Positions 1 through 7,443 of a stretch of 22,241 nucleotides of DNA are shown here, piece after piece. The stretch lies in NCBI GenBank assembly GCA_938008415.1, contig CALLKI010000025.1:1-22241 (forward strand). Reading direction: 5' to 3'. The DNA is from an uncultured Luteimonas sp. Its GTDB lineage: Bacteria; Pseudomonadota; Gammaproteobacteria; Xanthomonadales; Xanthomonadaceae. A model generated the notes under the pieces. The model was not told the origin of the DNA. It was given only the letters and a program-made list of their open reading frames with translations, and did no database searches. A program made the position numbers and the translations under genes. The stretch's first letter is position 1. Every line of letters begins with the position of its first letter.

Positions 1-72
<72 letters not shown>

Positions 73-145
73 AGGTGGGGCGCGTATGTTGCGATGCGGG
101 GCGCCGGTTGTCAACGGTCCGGCAACGGGTTCAGCGGATGGCGTG

Positions 146-151
146 TAACAT
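146..151 (+). promoter_or_regulatory. Candidate -10 element of rnr, leaderless geometry
   Basis: TAACAT (TANNNT type) ends 6 nt before the rnr ATG at 158, which would put transcription initiation at or next to the start codon. No Shine-Dalgarno sequence is visible before this ATG. No convincing -35 element was found. The same geometry occurs at rlmB and rnt. Confidence 0.4.
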
Positions 152-157
152 CGCGCC

Positions 158-2590
158 ATGTCAAGAGCCAATGGAAAGCGCGGCGGCGGCCGCAGGCCGC
201 GCAGCGGCAGGTCCCAGGGCGGCGCGGGCCGCGAGGGCGGAAAGCGGAACGGAACGGGCGGGAGCCGGCGCCTGCCGCCCTGGATGCCCGAGCCGCCGCC
301 GACGCCGGCGAAGAAGCCCCGCGCGTCCGCGGGCGGGAAGAAGGCGCAGTCCACACAGGGCCGGCGCAGGAGCGGGTTCGTCGATCCGTATGCCGAGCGC
401 GAGGCGAGCCGTTATGCGCGTCCAATCCCCAGCCGCGAGGCCATCCTGCAGCTGCTGTCCTCGGCCGACGGGCCGCTGACCGCCGAGGCCATCGCCGAGC
501 GGCTGGAACTGCATGATCCCGCGCAGCGCGAGGCGCTGGGCAAGCGCCTTGGCGCGATGGTGCGCGACGGCCAGGTGCTGCAGAACCGCCGTGGAGGTTT
601 CGTCCCGGTCAACAGGCTGGACCTGGTTTCGGGCACGGTCATCGCCAATCCGGACGGCTTCGGGTTCCTGCGCCCGGACAGCGGCGTCGGCGACGACCTG
701 TTCCTGCCGCCGTCGGAGATGCGCAAGGTCATGCACGGCGACCGGGCCATGGCCAGCGTCACCGGCGTGGACTACCGCGGCCGGCGCGAGGGCGCGATCG
801 TCGAGGTGCTCGAGCGGCGCCTCAACCGGCTGATCGGGCGCTTCACCATCGAGTCGGGCATCAGCTTCGTGGTGCCGGACGACCGGCGCATCCAGCGCAA
901 CGTGCAGATCCCCGCGGATGCCCGGCTGGGCGCGCAGCACGGCCAGCTGGTGGTCTGCGAGATCACCACCCCCGCCGACGAACGCCGCCCGCCGATCGGC
1001 CGGGTGCTCACGGTGCTGGGCGACGCCCTGACCCCGTCGCTGGTGGTCGAGGCGGCGATCCACGGCCACGAACTGCCGCACGAGTTCCCGCCCGCGGTGC
1101 TGGCCGAGGCCTCGGCGGTGCCGCTGGAGGTCACGCCGCGCGAGGCCCGCGGCCGGGTGGACCTGCGTCACCTGCCGCTGGTCACCATTGACGGCGAGGA
1201 CGCCAAGGACTTCGACGACGCGGTCTGGTGCGAGCCCGACCGCGACGGCATCCGGCTGATCGTCGCCATCGCCGACGTCTCACACTATGTGCGTCCCGGC
1301 ACGGCGCTGGACGAAGAGGCGAAGCTGCGCGCGACCAGCGTGTACTTCCCGGGCTACGTGGTGCCGATGCTGCCGGAGACCCTGTCCAACGGCATCTGCT
1401 CGCTGAACCCGAAGGTGGACCGGCTGTGCTTCGCCTGCGACATGCGGATCGATCGCGACGGCGAGGTGGTCGAGGCGGAGTTCTACGAGGCGGTGATGCA
1501 CTCGCATGCGCGCCTGACCTACACCCAGGTGTGGAAGGCGGTGGGCGAGCGCGACCGGGAGGCGCGGGAAAGCCTGGGTGGCCTGCTGCCGCACGTCGAA
1601 CGGCTGCACCAGCTGTACCGGGTGCTGGCGAAGGCACGGGCACGGCGCGGCGCGATCGAGTTCGAGAGCGCCGAGGTGCGCTTCGTGCTGGACAACCGCG
1701 GCGAGGTGGTCCAGGCCGGGATGCTCCAGCGCAACGACGCGCACCGGTTGATCGAGGAGTGCATGATCGCCGCGAATGTGGCGGCCGCACGCTTCCTGCT
1801 GGAGTCGGGTGTCCCCGCGCCGTTCCGCATCCATGACAAGCCGCCGGAGTCCAAGTACGCGGACCTGGTGGAGTTCCTGAAGGAGTTCTCGCTGCGCATG
1901 CCGGCGTGGGCGAGGGTCAAGCCGAAGGACTTCGCCAACCTGCTGCGCAAGGTGCGCGACCGTCCCGACGCCACCCTGATCGAGTCGGTGGTGCTGCGCA
2001 GCCAGAGCCAGGCGGTGTACTCGCCGGAGAACATCGGCCACTTCGGCCTGGCGCTGCCGGCCTACGCCCACTTCACCTCGCCGATCCGGCGCTACCCGGA
2101 CCTGCTGGTGCATCGCGCGATCAAGCACGCGCTGGGCAAGGGGCGCCGCAGGGCCTTCCCGTACACGCCCAGCGAGATGGCCGCGCTGGCGCTGCAATGC
2201 TCCGAGCGCGAGCGGCGCGCCGACGAGGCCGAGCGCGAGGTGGACGAGCGTTACCGCGCGGCGTGGATGGAACAGCACGTCGGCGGCGAGTTCGACGGCA
2301 CCATCAGCGGCGTGACCAGCTTCGGCCTGTTCGTCGAGCTGAACCAGTCCAAGGTCACCGGCCTGGTGCACGTGACCCAGCTGCCCAAGGACTTCTACCA
2401 CTTCGACCCGCTGCGCAAGACCCTGACCGGCGAACGCACGGGCCGCGAGTTCCGCCTCGGCGACCGGGTGCGGATCGTGGTGCTCAAGGCCAGCCTGGAG
2501 GAGCGCAAGATCGACTTCGGGCTGGCCGAGGAACACGGGCAACGGGCAGCGGCGCGGGCCGGGCGGTCCGCGCGCGCCAGGCGGAAGTGA
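158..2590 (+). CDS. rnr: Ribonuclease R (3'-5' exoribonuclease, RNB family)
   Basis: Processive 3'-5' exoribonuclease that degrades structured RNA and takes part in rRNA/tRNA quality control in the cytoplasm. The 810 aa match the family length (E. coli about 813). Order seen: a basic, low-complexity Gly/Arg-rich N-terminal tail (about 1-80); a winged-helix region with LTAEAIAERLEL (about 90-150); cold-shock domains beginning at GTVIANPDGFGFLRPD; the RNB catalytic domain with TIDGEDAKDFDDAV, giving metal-binding Asp345, Asp351, Asp353 and Asp354 (equivalent to E. coli Asp272/278/280/281); an S1 domain near the end (GTISGVTSFGLFVEL); and a basic tail. The start at 158 keeps the basic tail and has no Shine-Dalgarno; a later in-frame Met (about residue 43) is possible. 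rlmB follows 67 nt downstream, the same order as in E. coli. Confidence 0.96.
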   Translation: MSRANGKRGGGRRPRSGRSQGGAGREGGKRNGTGGSRRLPPWMPEPPPTPAKKPRASAGGKKAQSTQGRRRSGFVDPYAEREASRYARPIPSREAILQLLSSADGPLTAEAIAERLELHDPAQREALGKRLGAMVRDGQVLQNRRGGFVPVNRLDLVSGTVIANPDGFGFLRPDSGVGDDLFLPPSEMRKVMHGDRAMASVTGVDYRGRREGAIVEVLERRLNRLIGRFTIESGISFVVPDDRRIQRNVQIPADARLGAQHGQLVVCEITTPADERRPPIGRVLTVLGDALTPSLVVEAAIHGHELPHEFPPAVLAEASAVPLEVTPREARGRVDLRHLPLVTIDGEDAKDFDDAVWCEPDRDGIRLIVAIADVSHYVRPGTALDEEAKLRATSVYFPGYVVPMLPETLSNGICSLNPKVDRLCFACDMRIDRDGEVVEAEFYEAVMHSHARLTYTQVWKAVGERDREARESLGGLLPHVERLHQLYRVLAKARARRGAIEFESAEVRFVLDNRGEVVQAGMLQRNDAHRLIEECMIAANVAAARFLLESGVPAPFRIHDKPPESKYADLVEFLKEFSLRMPAWARVKPKDFANLLRKVRDRPDATLIESVVLRSQSQAVYSPENIGHFGLALPAYAHFTSPIRRYPDLLVHRAIKHALGKGRRRAFPYTPSEMAALALQCSERERRADEAEREVDERYRAAWMEQHVGGEFDGTISGVTSFGLFVELNQSKVTGLVHVTQLPKDFYHFDPLRKTLTGERTGREFRLGDRVRIVVLKASLEERKIDFGLAEEHGQRAAARAGRSARARRK

Positions 2591-2644
2591 AGCGCCGCCC
2601 CGCCTGCGGCAGGGAACTGGCGGGCGCGGCGGCGGCGGGGCGCC

Positions 2645-2650
2645 TACAAT
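2645..2650 (+). promoter_or_regulatory. Candidate -10 element of rlmB, leaderless geometry
   Basis: TACAAT (5 of 6 matches to TATAAT) ends 7 nt before the ATG at 2658. It contains part of the alternative upstream ATG at 2649, which argues that 2658 is the real start. No clear -35 hexamer is visible at the usual distance, where the sequence is purely G/C. Confidence 0.45.
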
Positions 2651-2657
2651 GGCGGCC

Positions 2658-3422
2658 ATGAGCAGGCAGAACCAGTGGGTCGTCGGCATCAACGCGGTGG
2701 CCGCGGCGGTCGGGCACGACGCCGACCACGTGCGCGAGGTGCTTGTCGAGGCCGGCGCGAGGAATCCCCGCTTGGCCGACATCGAACAGTCGGCGCGACG
2801 GCGCGGCATCGACGTGCGCCGGGTGTCGAAGCAGGCGCTCGACGGCGTGGCCGGCGGCCTGCGCCACCAGGGCGTGGCCGCGCGCTATGCCGCGGCCCGG
2901 ACCTGGGAGGAATCCGACCTGGCGGGGCTGGTCGGGCAGGCCGGGGGCAACGCGCTGCTGCTGGTGCTCGACGGCGTGCAGGACCCGCACAACCTGGGCG
3001 CCTGCCTGCGCAGCGCGGCGGCCGCGGGCGCCACCGCGGTGGTGATCCCGAAGGACAAGGCGGTGCAGGTTACCGCCACGGTGCGCAAGACATCCGCCGG
3101 CGCGGCGGACAGCGTCCCGGTGGTGCGCGTGACCAACCTGGCGCGCTGCCTGGCGGAACTGCAGAAGCTGGGCGTGTGGATCTACGGGCTGGCCGGCGAG
3201 GCGGAAACCCCGTTCTATTCGCTGGACCTGCGCGGCCACGTCGCGCTGGTGCTCGGCGGCGAAGCCGAGGGGCTGCGCCGGCTGACCCGCGAGCATTGCG
3301 ACCGGCTGGCGTCCATCCCGATGCCAGGCCTGGGCAATGCACAGGGCGTGGAAAGCCTGAACGTGTCCGTCGCGGCGGGCGTGGTCCTGTTCGAGGCCGT
3401 CCGCCAGCGCATGTCCGGATGA
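2658..3422 (+). CDS. rlmB: 23S rRNA (guanosine-2'-O-)-methyltransferase RlmB
   Basis: SPOUT-class enzyme that uses S-adenosylmethionine to 2'-O-methylate G2251 of 23S rRNA (E. coli numbering). The 254 aa fit the family. An N-terminal substrate-binding domain (about 1-85, starting MSRQNQWVVGINAV) precedes the SpoU domain: motif 1 DPHNLGACLRSA at residues 109-120, motif 2 ALVLGGEAEGLRRLTREHC, and motif 3 ESLNVSVAAGVVLFEA, which forms the knotted AdoMet site. The start at 2658 matches the normal family N-terminus; an ATG at 2649 would add only three residues (MAA). It follows rnr, as in E. coli, and is followed after 18 nt by a small membrane-protein gene. Confidence 0.95.
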   Translation: MSRQNQWVVGINAVAAAVGHDADHVREVLVEAGARNPRLADIEQSARRRGIDVRRVSKQALDGVAGGLRHQGVAARYAAARTWEESDLAGLVGQAGGNALLLVLDGVQDPHNLGACLRSAAAAGATAVVIPKDKAVQVTATVRKTSAGAADSVPVVRVTNLARCLAELQKLGVWIYGLAGEAETPFYSLDLRGHVALVLGGEAEGLRRLTREHCDRLASIPMPGLGNAQGVESLNVSVAAGVVLFEAVRQRMSG

Positions 3423-3426
3423 CCGC

Positions 3427-3435
3427 AAAGGAGGG
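3427..3435 (+). promoter_or_regulatory. Strong ribosome binding site
   Basis: AAAGGAGGG, a near-perfect anti-16S match, ends 5 nt before the ATG at 3441. It fixes the start of the small membrane protein and indicates efficient translation independent of rlmB. Confidence 0.75.
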
Positions 3436-3440
3436 CGACG

Positions 3441-3719
3441 ATGTTCCTGAACCTGGAGTGGTACGACTGGGTCGGCCTGGCCGGAACATTGATGGTGCTT
3501 GGCGCGTTCTTCATGCTCCAGGCGCGCATGCTGTCGGGCACAGGCATCGTCTACCAGCTGCTCAACCTGTTCGGCGCCATGGCGGTGCTCGTGTCGCTGT
3601 ACGGGAAATTCAATGTCTCGGTGTTCTTCCTGCAGGTGGCCTGGATCCTGATCAGCATCTACGGCATCGCCCGTGGTTTCTCCGCGCGGCGGAGGCGGGA
3701 CTCCGGCGACGGGTCTTGA
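3441..3719 (+). CDS. Small inner-membrane protein, CBU_0592-like family
   Basis: A 92-aa protein with three predicted hydrophobic segments: about 10-28 (VGLAGTLMVLGAFFMLQA), about 36-54 (IVYQLLNLFGAMAVLVSLY) and about 59-78 (VSVFFLQVAWILISIYGIA). A basic tail follows (RRRRD). The pattern resembles the small CBU_0592-type membrane proteins found widely in proteobacteria, whose function is not established. The start is set by the strong Shine-Dalgarno at 3427-3435. It lies 18 nt after rlmB and is probably cotranscribed. No catalytic motif is visible. Family assignment is from recall of the sequence pattern. Confidence 0.75.
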   Translation: MFLNLEWYDWVGLAGTLMVLGAFFMLQARMLSGTGIVYQLLNLFGAMAVLVSLYGKFNVSVFFLQVAWILISIYGIARGFSARRRRDSGDGS

Positions 3720-3746
3720 TCCGGGCCGGGCCGGGCCTCATAAGGG

Positions 3747-3768
3747 TGCATCCCCCGGAACGGATGCA
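3747..3768 (+). promoter_or_regulatory. Perfect inverted repeat just upstream of sugE
   Basis: TGCATCC (3747-3753) and GGATGCA (3762-3768) form a perfect 7-bp inverted repeat around the 8-nt loop CCCGGAAC, ending 8 nt before the sugE ATG. It could be an operator or an RNA hairpin over the translation start. It lacks the paired ACGR-loop hairpins of the guanidine-II (mini-ykkC) riboswitch, and the 57-nt intergenic region is too short for a full ykkC/guanidine-I riboswitch. Confidence 0.45.
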
Positions 3769-3776
3769 TTCGCACC

Positions 3777-4094
3777 ATGTCCTGGCTCATCCTCGTGCTT
3801 GCCGGCCTGTTCGAGGTCGGCTGGGCGATCGGCCTGAAGTACACCGAAGGCTTCACGAAGTTCTGGCCCACCGTGTGGACGGTGGGCGCGATGGCGCTCA
3901 GCCTGTGGCTGCTCGGCGTGGCGATGAAGTCGCTGCCGGTGGGCACCGCCTACGCGGTGTGGGTGGGCGTGGGCGCGGTGGGCACCGCGCTGCTCGGCAT
4001 CGCGCTGCTGGGCGAGCCCGCCAATGCGGGGCGGCTCGCCAGCCTGGCGCTGATCGTCGCCGGCATCATCGGCCTGAAGCTGGCCTCGCAGTGA
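3777..4094 (+). CDS. sugE: SMR-family guanidinium exporter (SugE/Gdx type)
   Basis: Four-helix small multidrug resistance protein of 105 aa, working as a dual-topology dimer in the inner membrane that exchanges protons for guanidinium or, less efficiently, quaternary ammonium compounds. Four hydrophobic segments span the whole protein. The essential membrane-embedded glutamate is Glu13, in LAGLFEVGWAIGLKYTEGF, a signature of the SugE/Gdx branch rather than EmrE. Also typical are LPVGTAYAVWVGVGAVGTA and the final GIIGLKLA. No Shine-Dalgarno is visible. Convergent with rnt. A single SugE-type gene normally indicates a Gdx exporter; the substrate is inferred from the family. Confidence 0.92.
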   Translation: MSWLILVLAGLFEVGWAIGLKYTEGFTKFWPTVWTVGAMALSLWLLGVAMKSLPVGTAYAVWVGVGAVGTALLGIALLGEPANAGRLASLALIVAGIIGLKLASQ

Positions 4095-4100
4095 ACCGTG

Positions 4101-4119
4101 CCGCGGTCAGGCACCGCGG
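4101..4119. terminator. Inverted repeat between convergent sugE and rnt
   Basis: CCGCGGT (4101-4107) and ACCGCGG (4113-4119) form a perfect 7-bp stem with the 5-nt loop CAGGC, starting 6 nt after the sugE stop and overlapping the rnt stop codon. There is no T tract on either strand, so it is only a possible bidirectional terminator or 3'-end stabilising hairpin. Confidence 0.4.
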
Positions 4120-4748
4120 CCGCGCTGCCAGTCGTTGACGATGGTGCAGAACAGGCGCGCGGTCTGCTCCGCGTCGTACAGTGCCGAGTGCGCCTCCCGG
4201 CTGTCCCATTCGAAGCCGGCGGCCTGCAGCGCACGTGCCAGCACGGTCTGGCCGTAGGCGACGCCTGCCAGCGTGACCGTGTCGAACACGCTGAACGGGT
4301 GGAACGGGTTGCGCTTGTGCCCGGTGCGCGCCACCGCGGCGTTGAGGAAGTTCAGGTCGAAGTGGGCGTTGTGGCCGACCAGGATCGCGCGCTGGCAGCC
4401 GTGCTTGCGCACCGCTGCGCGCACCGGCGCGAAGATGTGGTCGAGCGCGGCGCGCTCCGGCTTGGCGAAGCGGAAGGGATGGTCGAGGTCGATGCCGGTG
4501 ATTTCCAGCGACTCCGGGTCGATCTGGGTGCCAGGCGCGGGTTCGACGTGGACGCTGGCGGCCTCGCCGGGCACCAGGTTCCCTTCCCCGTCCAGGTCGA
4601 TCGGCACGGCGGCGATCTCGAGCAGGGCGTGCCGGTTCCAGTCGAAGCCGCCGGTCTCCACGTCCACCACCACGGGCAGGTAGCCGCGGAAGCGCCTGGC
4701 CATCGGCGAGGGTTGCTGCCGGGTGTCCCTGGAGGAAGCGTCGTCCAT
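4107..4748 (-). CDS. rnt: Ribonuclease T (DEDDh exoribonuclease)
   Basis: Homodimeric 3'-5' exonuclease that trims the 3' CCA end of tRNA and matures 5S/23S rRNA. It has 213 aa. The DEDDh residues are all present: Asp29 and Glu31 (VVVDVETGGFD), Asp131 (VGHNAHFDLNFLN), and His187 and Asp192 (EAHSALYDAEQTARLF). Each is offset by +6 from E. coli RNase T, because of a slightly longer N-terminus. KRNPFHPFSVFDT is typical of the family. The start ATG at 4748 has no Shine-Dalgarno; a -10-like TACCCT ends 6 nt upstream. An internal Met at residue 16 is a less likely start. The gene ends convergently with sugE. Confidence 0.95.
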   Translation of the reverse strand: MDDASSRDTRQQPSPMARRFRGYLPVVVDVETGGFDWNRHALLEIAAVPIDLDGEGNLVPGEAASVHVEPAPGTQIDPESLEITGIDLDHPFRFAKPERAALDHIFAPVRAAVRKHGCQRAILVGHNAHFDLNFLNAAVARTGHKRNPFHPFSVFDTVTLAGVAYGQTVLARALQAAGFEWDSREAHSALYDAEQTARLFCTIVNDWQRGRGA

Positions 4749-4754
4749 CAGCCA

Positions 4755-4760
4755 AGGGTA
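4755..4760 (-). promoter_or_regulatory. Candidate -10 element of rnt, leaderless geometry
   Basis: On the minus strand TACCCT (TANNNT) is followed by TGGCTG and then the rnt ATG. The 6-nt spacing to the start codon is the same as at rnr and close to that at rlmB. The hexamer itself is weak. Confidence 0.3.
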
Positions 4761-4837
4761 CCAGAGCGCAGGGGCATGCCGAAGATCGTCCGGGCCGCGG
4801 TGCTTGCGTGCGCGCCTGCCGGGAAGGCGCCACAGGG

Positions 4838-4860
4838 CCGGAGTGTCGGCACCGCTCCGG
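4838..4860. repeat. Inverted repeat in the 168-bp gap downstream of phoU
   Basis: CCGGAG (4838-4843) and CTCCGG (4855-4860) flank an 11-nt loop. The gap 4749-4916 separates the phoU stop from the rnt start, both on the minus strand. The repeat might contribute to ending the pst-phoU transcript, but there is no T run. I see no gene in the gap. Confidence 0.25.
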
Positions 4861-4916
4861 TTGACGCGCTGCAGGGCTGCGTCGCGTGCGGGGGCGGACG
4901 GGTGGGCACGGGGGCA

Positions 4917-5639
4917 TCAGGGCGGGGCCGGTGCTCCGCCCGGACCGCTGGTGCCGTCGCGCTTCTCCCGCGGGGGCAGCGAATCCTCCCCATGGACCAG
5001 GAACCAGACGTTCTCGGCGATGTTGGTGGCATGGTCGCCGATGCGCTCGAGGTTCTTGGCCATGAACAGCAGGTGGGTGCAGGGCGTGATCGCCCGTGCG
5101 TCCTCCATCATGTAGGTCAGCAGCTCCCGGAACAGCCCGGTATAAAGCGCGTCCAGGTCCGCGTCCCGGGTACGGATGCGTTGTGCCGCTTCGGCATCGG
5201 TGGCTTGATAGGCGTGGAGCACGGCGCGGAACTGTGAAAGCGCCAGTTGCCCGAGTGCGTTCAGGGTGCGGGTATGTGGCAGCGGGGGCGACCCGGCCAG
5301 CGTCGCGGCGCGCCTGGCGACATTGGCGGCGTAGTCGCCGATACGCTCGATGTCCGAGGCGATGCGCAGGGCGGCGAGGATCTCGCGAAGGTCCCTGGCC
5401 AGCGGACCGCGCATCGCCAGCTGCATCACGTTGTGGCTGACTTCGCGTTCCAGATCGTCGATCGCATCGTCGTTGGCGGCGATGCGTGCCGCCGCATGGC
5501 CGTCGCGGAGGTCCACTGCACCAAGCGCGGCTTCCAGTTGCGAGGCGGCCATCGCGCCCATGCGCAGGATCTCGCCCGCCAGTCGCTCGCGTTCCTCGTC
5601 GTAGCTCCTGACGATGTGGTCGTGGGGTCGGGTATCCAT
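4917..5639 (-). CDS. phoU: Phosphate signalling protein PhoU
   Basis: Cytoplasmic all-helical protein that links the PstSCAB transporter to the PhoR/PhoB two-component system and represses Pho signalling when phosphate is plentiful. The 240 aa fit the family (about 235-240). Two PhoU repeats are visible, each with a metal-site signature: RIASDIERIGDYAANVA in the first and FMAKNLERIGDHATNIAENV in the second. The start ATG at 5639 is preceded by GGAG with 7-nt spacing and matches the family N-terminus (MDTRPHDHIVRSYDEERERL). A further in-frame ATG at 5703 overlaps the pstB stop as ATGA and would add 21 residues not usual for PhoU; translation coupled from there cannot be excluded. It is the last gene of the pst operon. 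Confidence 0.94.
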   Translation of the reverse strand: MDTRPHDHIVRSYDEERERLAGEILRMGAMAASQLEAALGAVDLRDGHAAARIAANDDAIDDLEREVSHNVMQLAMRGPLARDLREILAALRIASDIERIGDYAANVARRAATLAGSPPLPHTRTLNALGQLALSQFRAVLHAYQATDAEAAQRIRTRDADLDALYTGLFRELLTYMMEDARAITPCTHLLFMAKNLERIGDHATNIAENVWFLVHGEDSLPPREKRDGTSGPGGAPAPP

Positions 5640-5701
5640 GTGCGGCTCCAGGTCACGGTCAAGGGAAGGCGCCGGCGGCATGGCGCCGAGCCGGGGTGCG
5701 T

Positions 5702-6529
5702 TCATCCGAATCTTCCGGTGATGTAGTCCTCGGTCTGGCGCCTGGAGGGCTTGGAGAAAATCACGCTGGTGGGGCCATGCTCGACAAGCTCGCCGAGGTA
5801 CATGAAGGCGGTGTAATCGGACACGCGCGCGGCCTGCTGCATGTTGTGGGTCACGATGACGATCGTGTACTGGTTGCGGAGCTCGTCGATCAGTTGCTCG
5901 ATCCGGCTGGTCGAGACCGGGTCCAGGGCCGATGTCGGCTCGTCCAGCAGCAGTACGTCCGGGCGCAACGCCACCGCGCGAGCGATGCACAGCCGCTGCT
6001 GCTGGCCACCGGACAGGCCCAGCGCGGAGTGCCGGAGCTTGTCCTTCACCTCGTCCCACAGCGCGGCCTGGCGCAGGGCCTGCTCCACGCGTTCGTCGAG
6101 CCGGGACCTCGGGAGTTTCTCGTGGTGGCGGATGGCGTAGGCCACGTTCTCGTAGACCGACATCGGGAACGGGACGGGCTTCTGGAACACCATGCCGACT
6201 TTGCTGCGCAGCCGGTTGATCGGGTACCGGGGGGACAGGATGTCCTCGCCGTCGAGCAGGACCCGGCCTCTGGCCTTCAGGCCCGGGTACAGCGCATAGA
6301 TCCGGTTGAACACGCGCAGCAGGGTGGACTTGCCGCAGCCGGAAGGGCCGATCAGCGCGGTGACGCGCCGTTCCGGGATCGCCAGCCGGATGCCCTTGAG
6401 CGCGTGGAAGCCTCCGTAGTGGAAGTCCAGGCCGTCGACCACGATTTTCCCCGGCATCTCCCCGGCCAGGTTGCGCCGGCGTGTGGCAGCGGGGGCGTGT
6501 TGCATGGTCAGGGCGATGGAATCGTTCAT
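5702..6529 (-). CDS. pstB: Phosphate ABC transporter ATP-binding protein PstB
   Basis: ATPase subunit that powers phosphate import through PstA/PstC at the cytoplasmic face of the inner membrane. It has 275 aa from the chosen start. Visible motifs: Walker A GPSGCGKST, Q-loop MVFQKPVPFPMS, ABC signature LSGGQQQRLCIARA, Walker B VLLLDEPTSALDP, and the switch His in VIVTHNMQQAARVSD. The C-terminus QTEDYITGRFG is the classical PstB ending. The start at 6529 (MNDSIALTMQ) is chosen by family comparison; an in-frame ATG at 6556 overlaps the pstA stop (ATGA) and would add nine residues. The first ~35 residues are variable. Its stop overlaps the upstream candidate phoU ATG. Confidence 0.96.
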   Translation of the reverse strand: MNDSIALTMQHAPAATRRRNLAGEMPGKIVVDGLDFHYGGFHALKGIRLAIPERRVTALIGPSGCGKSTLLRVFNRIYALYPGLKARGRVLLDGEDILSPRYPINRLRSKVGMVFQKPVPFPMSVYENVAYAIRHHEKLPRSRLDERVEQALRQAALWDEVKDKLRHSALGLSGGQQQRLCIARAVALRPDVLLLDEPTSALDPVSTSRIEQLIDELRNQYTIVIVTHNMQQAARVSDYTAFMYLGELVEHGPTSVIFSKPSRRQTEDYITGRFG

Positions 6530-6552
6530 CGGGGATCCCGGAGGCAGGCCGG

Positions 6553-7443
6553 TCATTGGGAAATCCGCTTGCGCAGGAAAATGGCACGTGCCGCGAGGCT
6601 GCACAGCAGCACGAACGAGGTCAGGACGAAGGCGCCGGCCCATGCCAGCTGTTGCCACGATTCGTAGGGGCTGCCGGCGTACTGGTATATGACCACCGGG
6701 ACACTGGCCATCGGTTCCAGCAGGTTCGCGTTCCAGTACTGGTTGCCGAAGGCGGTGAACAGCAGCGGCGCGGTTTCCCCTGAGATGCGGGCCAGTGCCA
6801 GCAGGATGCCGGTGACGATGCCGCCTGCGGCGCTTCTGTAGAGCACCTGCACGGTCACCTTCCACTGCGGCACGCCCAGGGACAGTGCCGCCTCGCGCAT
6901 CTGCACGGGTACCAGCCGCAGCATCTCGTCCGTGGTACGCACGACCACCGGCAGGACGATGAAGGCAAGCGCGATCGCGCCGGCCAGCGCCGAGAAGCGG
7001 CCACCGCTCCCCATCACGACAAGGGAATAGACGAACAGGCCGAGCACGATGGATGGCGCAGAGAGCAGGATGTCGTTGACGAACCGGACGACCATCGCGG
7101 CCTTGCGGGCATGTCCATACTCCGACAGCCAGGTGCCGGCCGCCATGCCCAGGGGCGTGCCGATGGCGATGGCCAGAGCGCACATCACCGCGCTGCCGAA
7201 GAATGCGTTGAGCAGGCCGCCTTCCTGCATGGGGGGCGGGGTCATCCCGGTGAACAGCTGCCAGTCGAGTCCGGCGACGGCCCGGGAAACCAGCGTCCAC
7301 AGGATCCAGCCGAGAAAGAACAGGCCGGCAAGCGCGGTGGCGACGGCGAAGGAGGTGGCCACGGCGTTGGTGATCCGGCGACGCGCGTACAGGCGGTCCG
7401 TCCCGCCGGCCATGTGCATGGAGGGCGTGGATGCGGCGCTCAT
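6553..7443 (-). CDS. pstA: Phosphate ABC transporter permease PstA
   Basis: One of the two membrane subunits that form the phosphate channel of PstSCAB. It has 296 aa with about six hydrophobic segments: the first near 30-55 (VATSFAVATALAGLFFLGWIL), the last near 260-285. The loop that contacts the ATPase lies in the EAALSLGVPQWKVTVQVLYR region, the EAA motif of importer permeases, followed by RISGETAPLLFTAFGNQYW, typical of PstA. The ATG at 7443 overlaps the pstC stop (ATGA) and is preceded by a strong GGAGGGGA Shine-Dalgarno, so the start is well supported. Its own stop overlaps a candidate pstB ATG, showing tight translational coupling. Confidence 0.95.
   Translation of the reverse strand: MSAASTPSMHMAGGTDRLYARRRITNAVATSFAVATALAGLFFLGWILWTLVSRAVAGLDWQLFTGMTPPPMQEGGLLNAFFGSAVMCALAIAIGTPLGMAAGTWLSEYGHARKAAMVVRFVNDILLSAPSIVLGLFVYSLVVMGSGGRFSALAGAIALAFIVLPVVVRTTDEMLRLVPVQMREAALSLGVPQWKVTVQVLYRSAAGGIVTGILLALARISGETAPLLFTAFGNQYWNANLLEPMASVPVVIYQYAGSPYESWQQLAWAGAFVLTSFVLLCSLAARAIFLRKRISQ

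Noticed and set aside
73..157. Classical -35/-10 promoter in the tRNA-Leu/rnr divergent gap
   Set aside because: TTGTCA at 108-113 is 32 nt from the TAACAT hexamer, far outside the 16-18 nt spacing.
1280..2809. 509-codon minus-strand open frame antisense to rnr
   Set aside because: It is the mirror of rnr in very GC-rich DNA where stop codons are rare. The product is His/Leu/Ala-rich with no recognisable domain and would run into rlmB.
3720..3776. Guanidine riboswitch upstream of sugE
   Set aside because: Too short for the ykkC class, and the two ACGR-loop hairpins of mini-ykkC are not present.
2675..4138. 487-codon plus-strand open frame across rlmB, the small membrane protein and sugE
   Set aside because: It crosses three well-supported genes in another frame, and its product is low-complexity Arg/Gly/Ala.
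4098..5237. 379-codon plus-strand open frame antisense to rnt and phoU
   Set aside because: Shadow of two clear minus-strand genes; no motif of its own.
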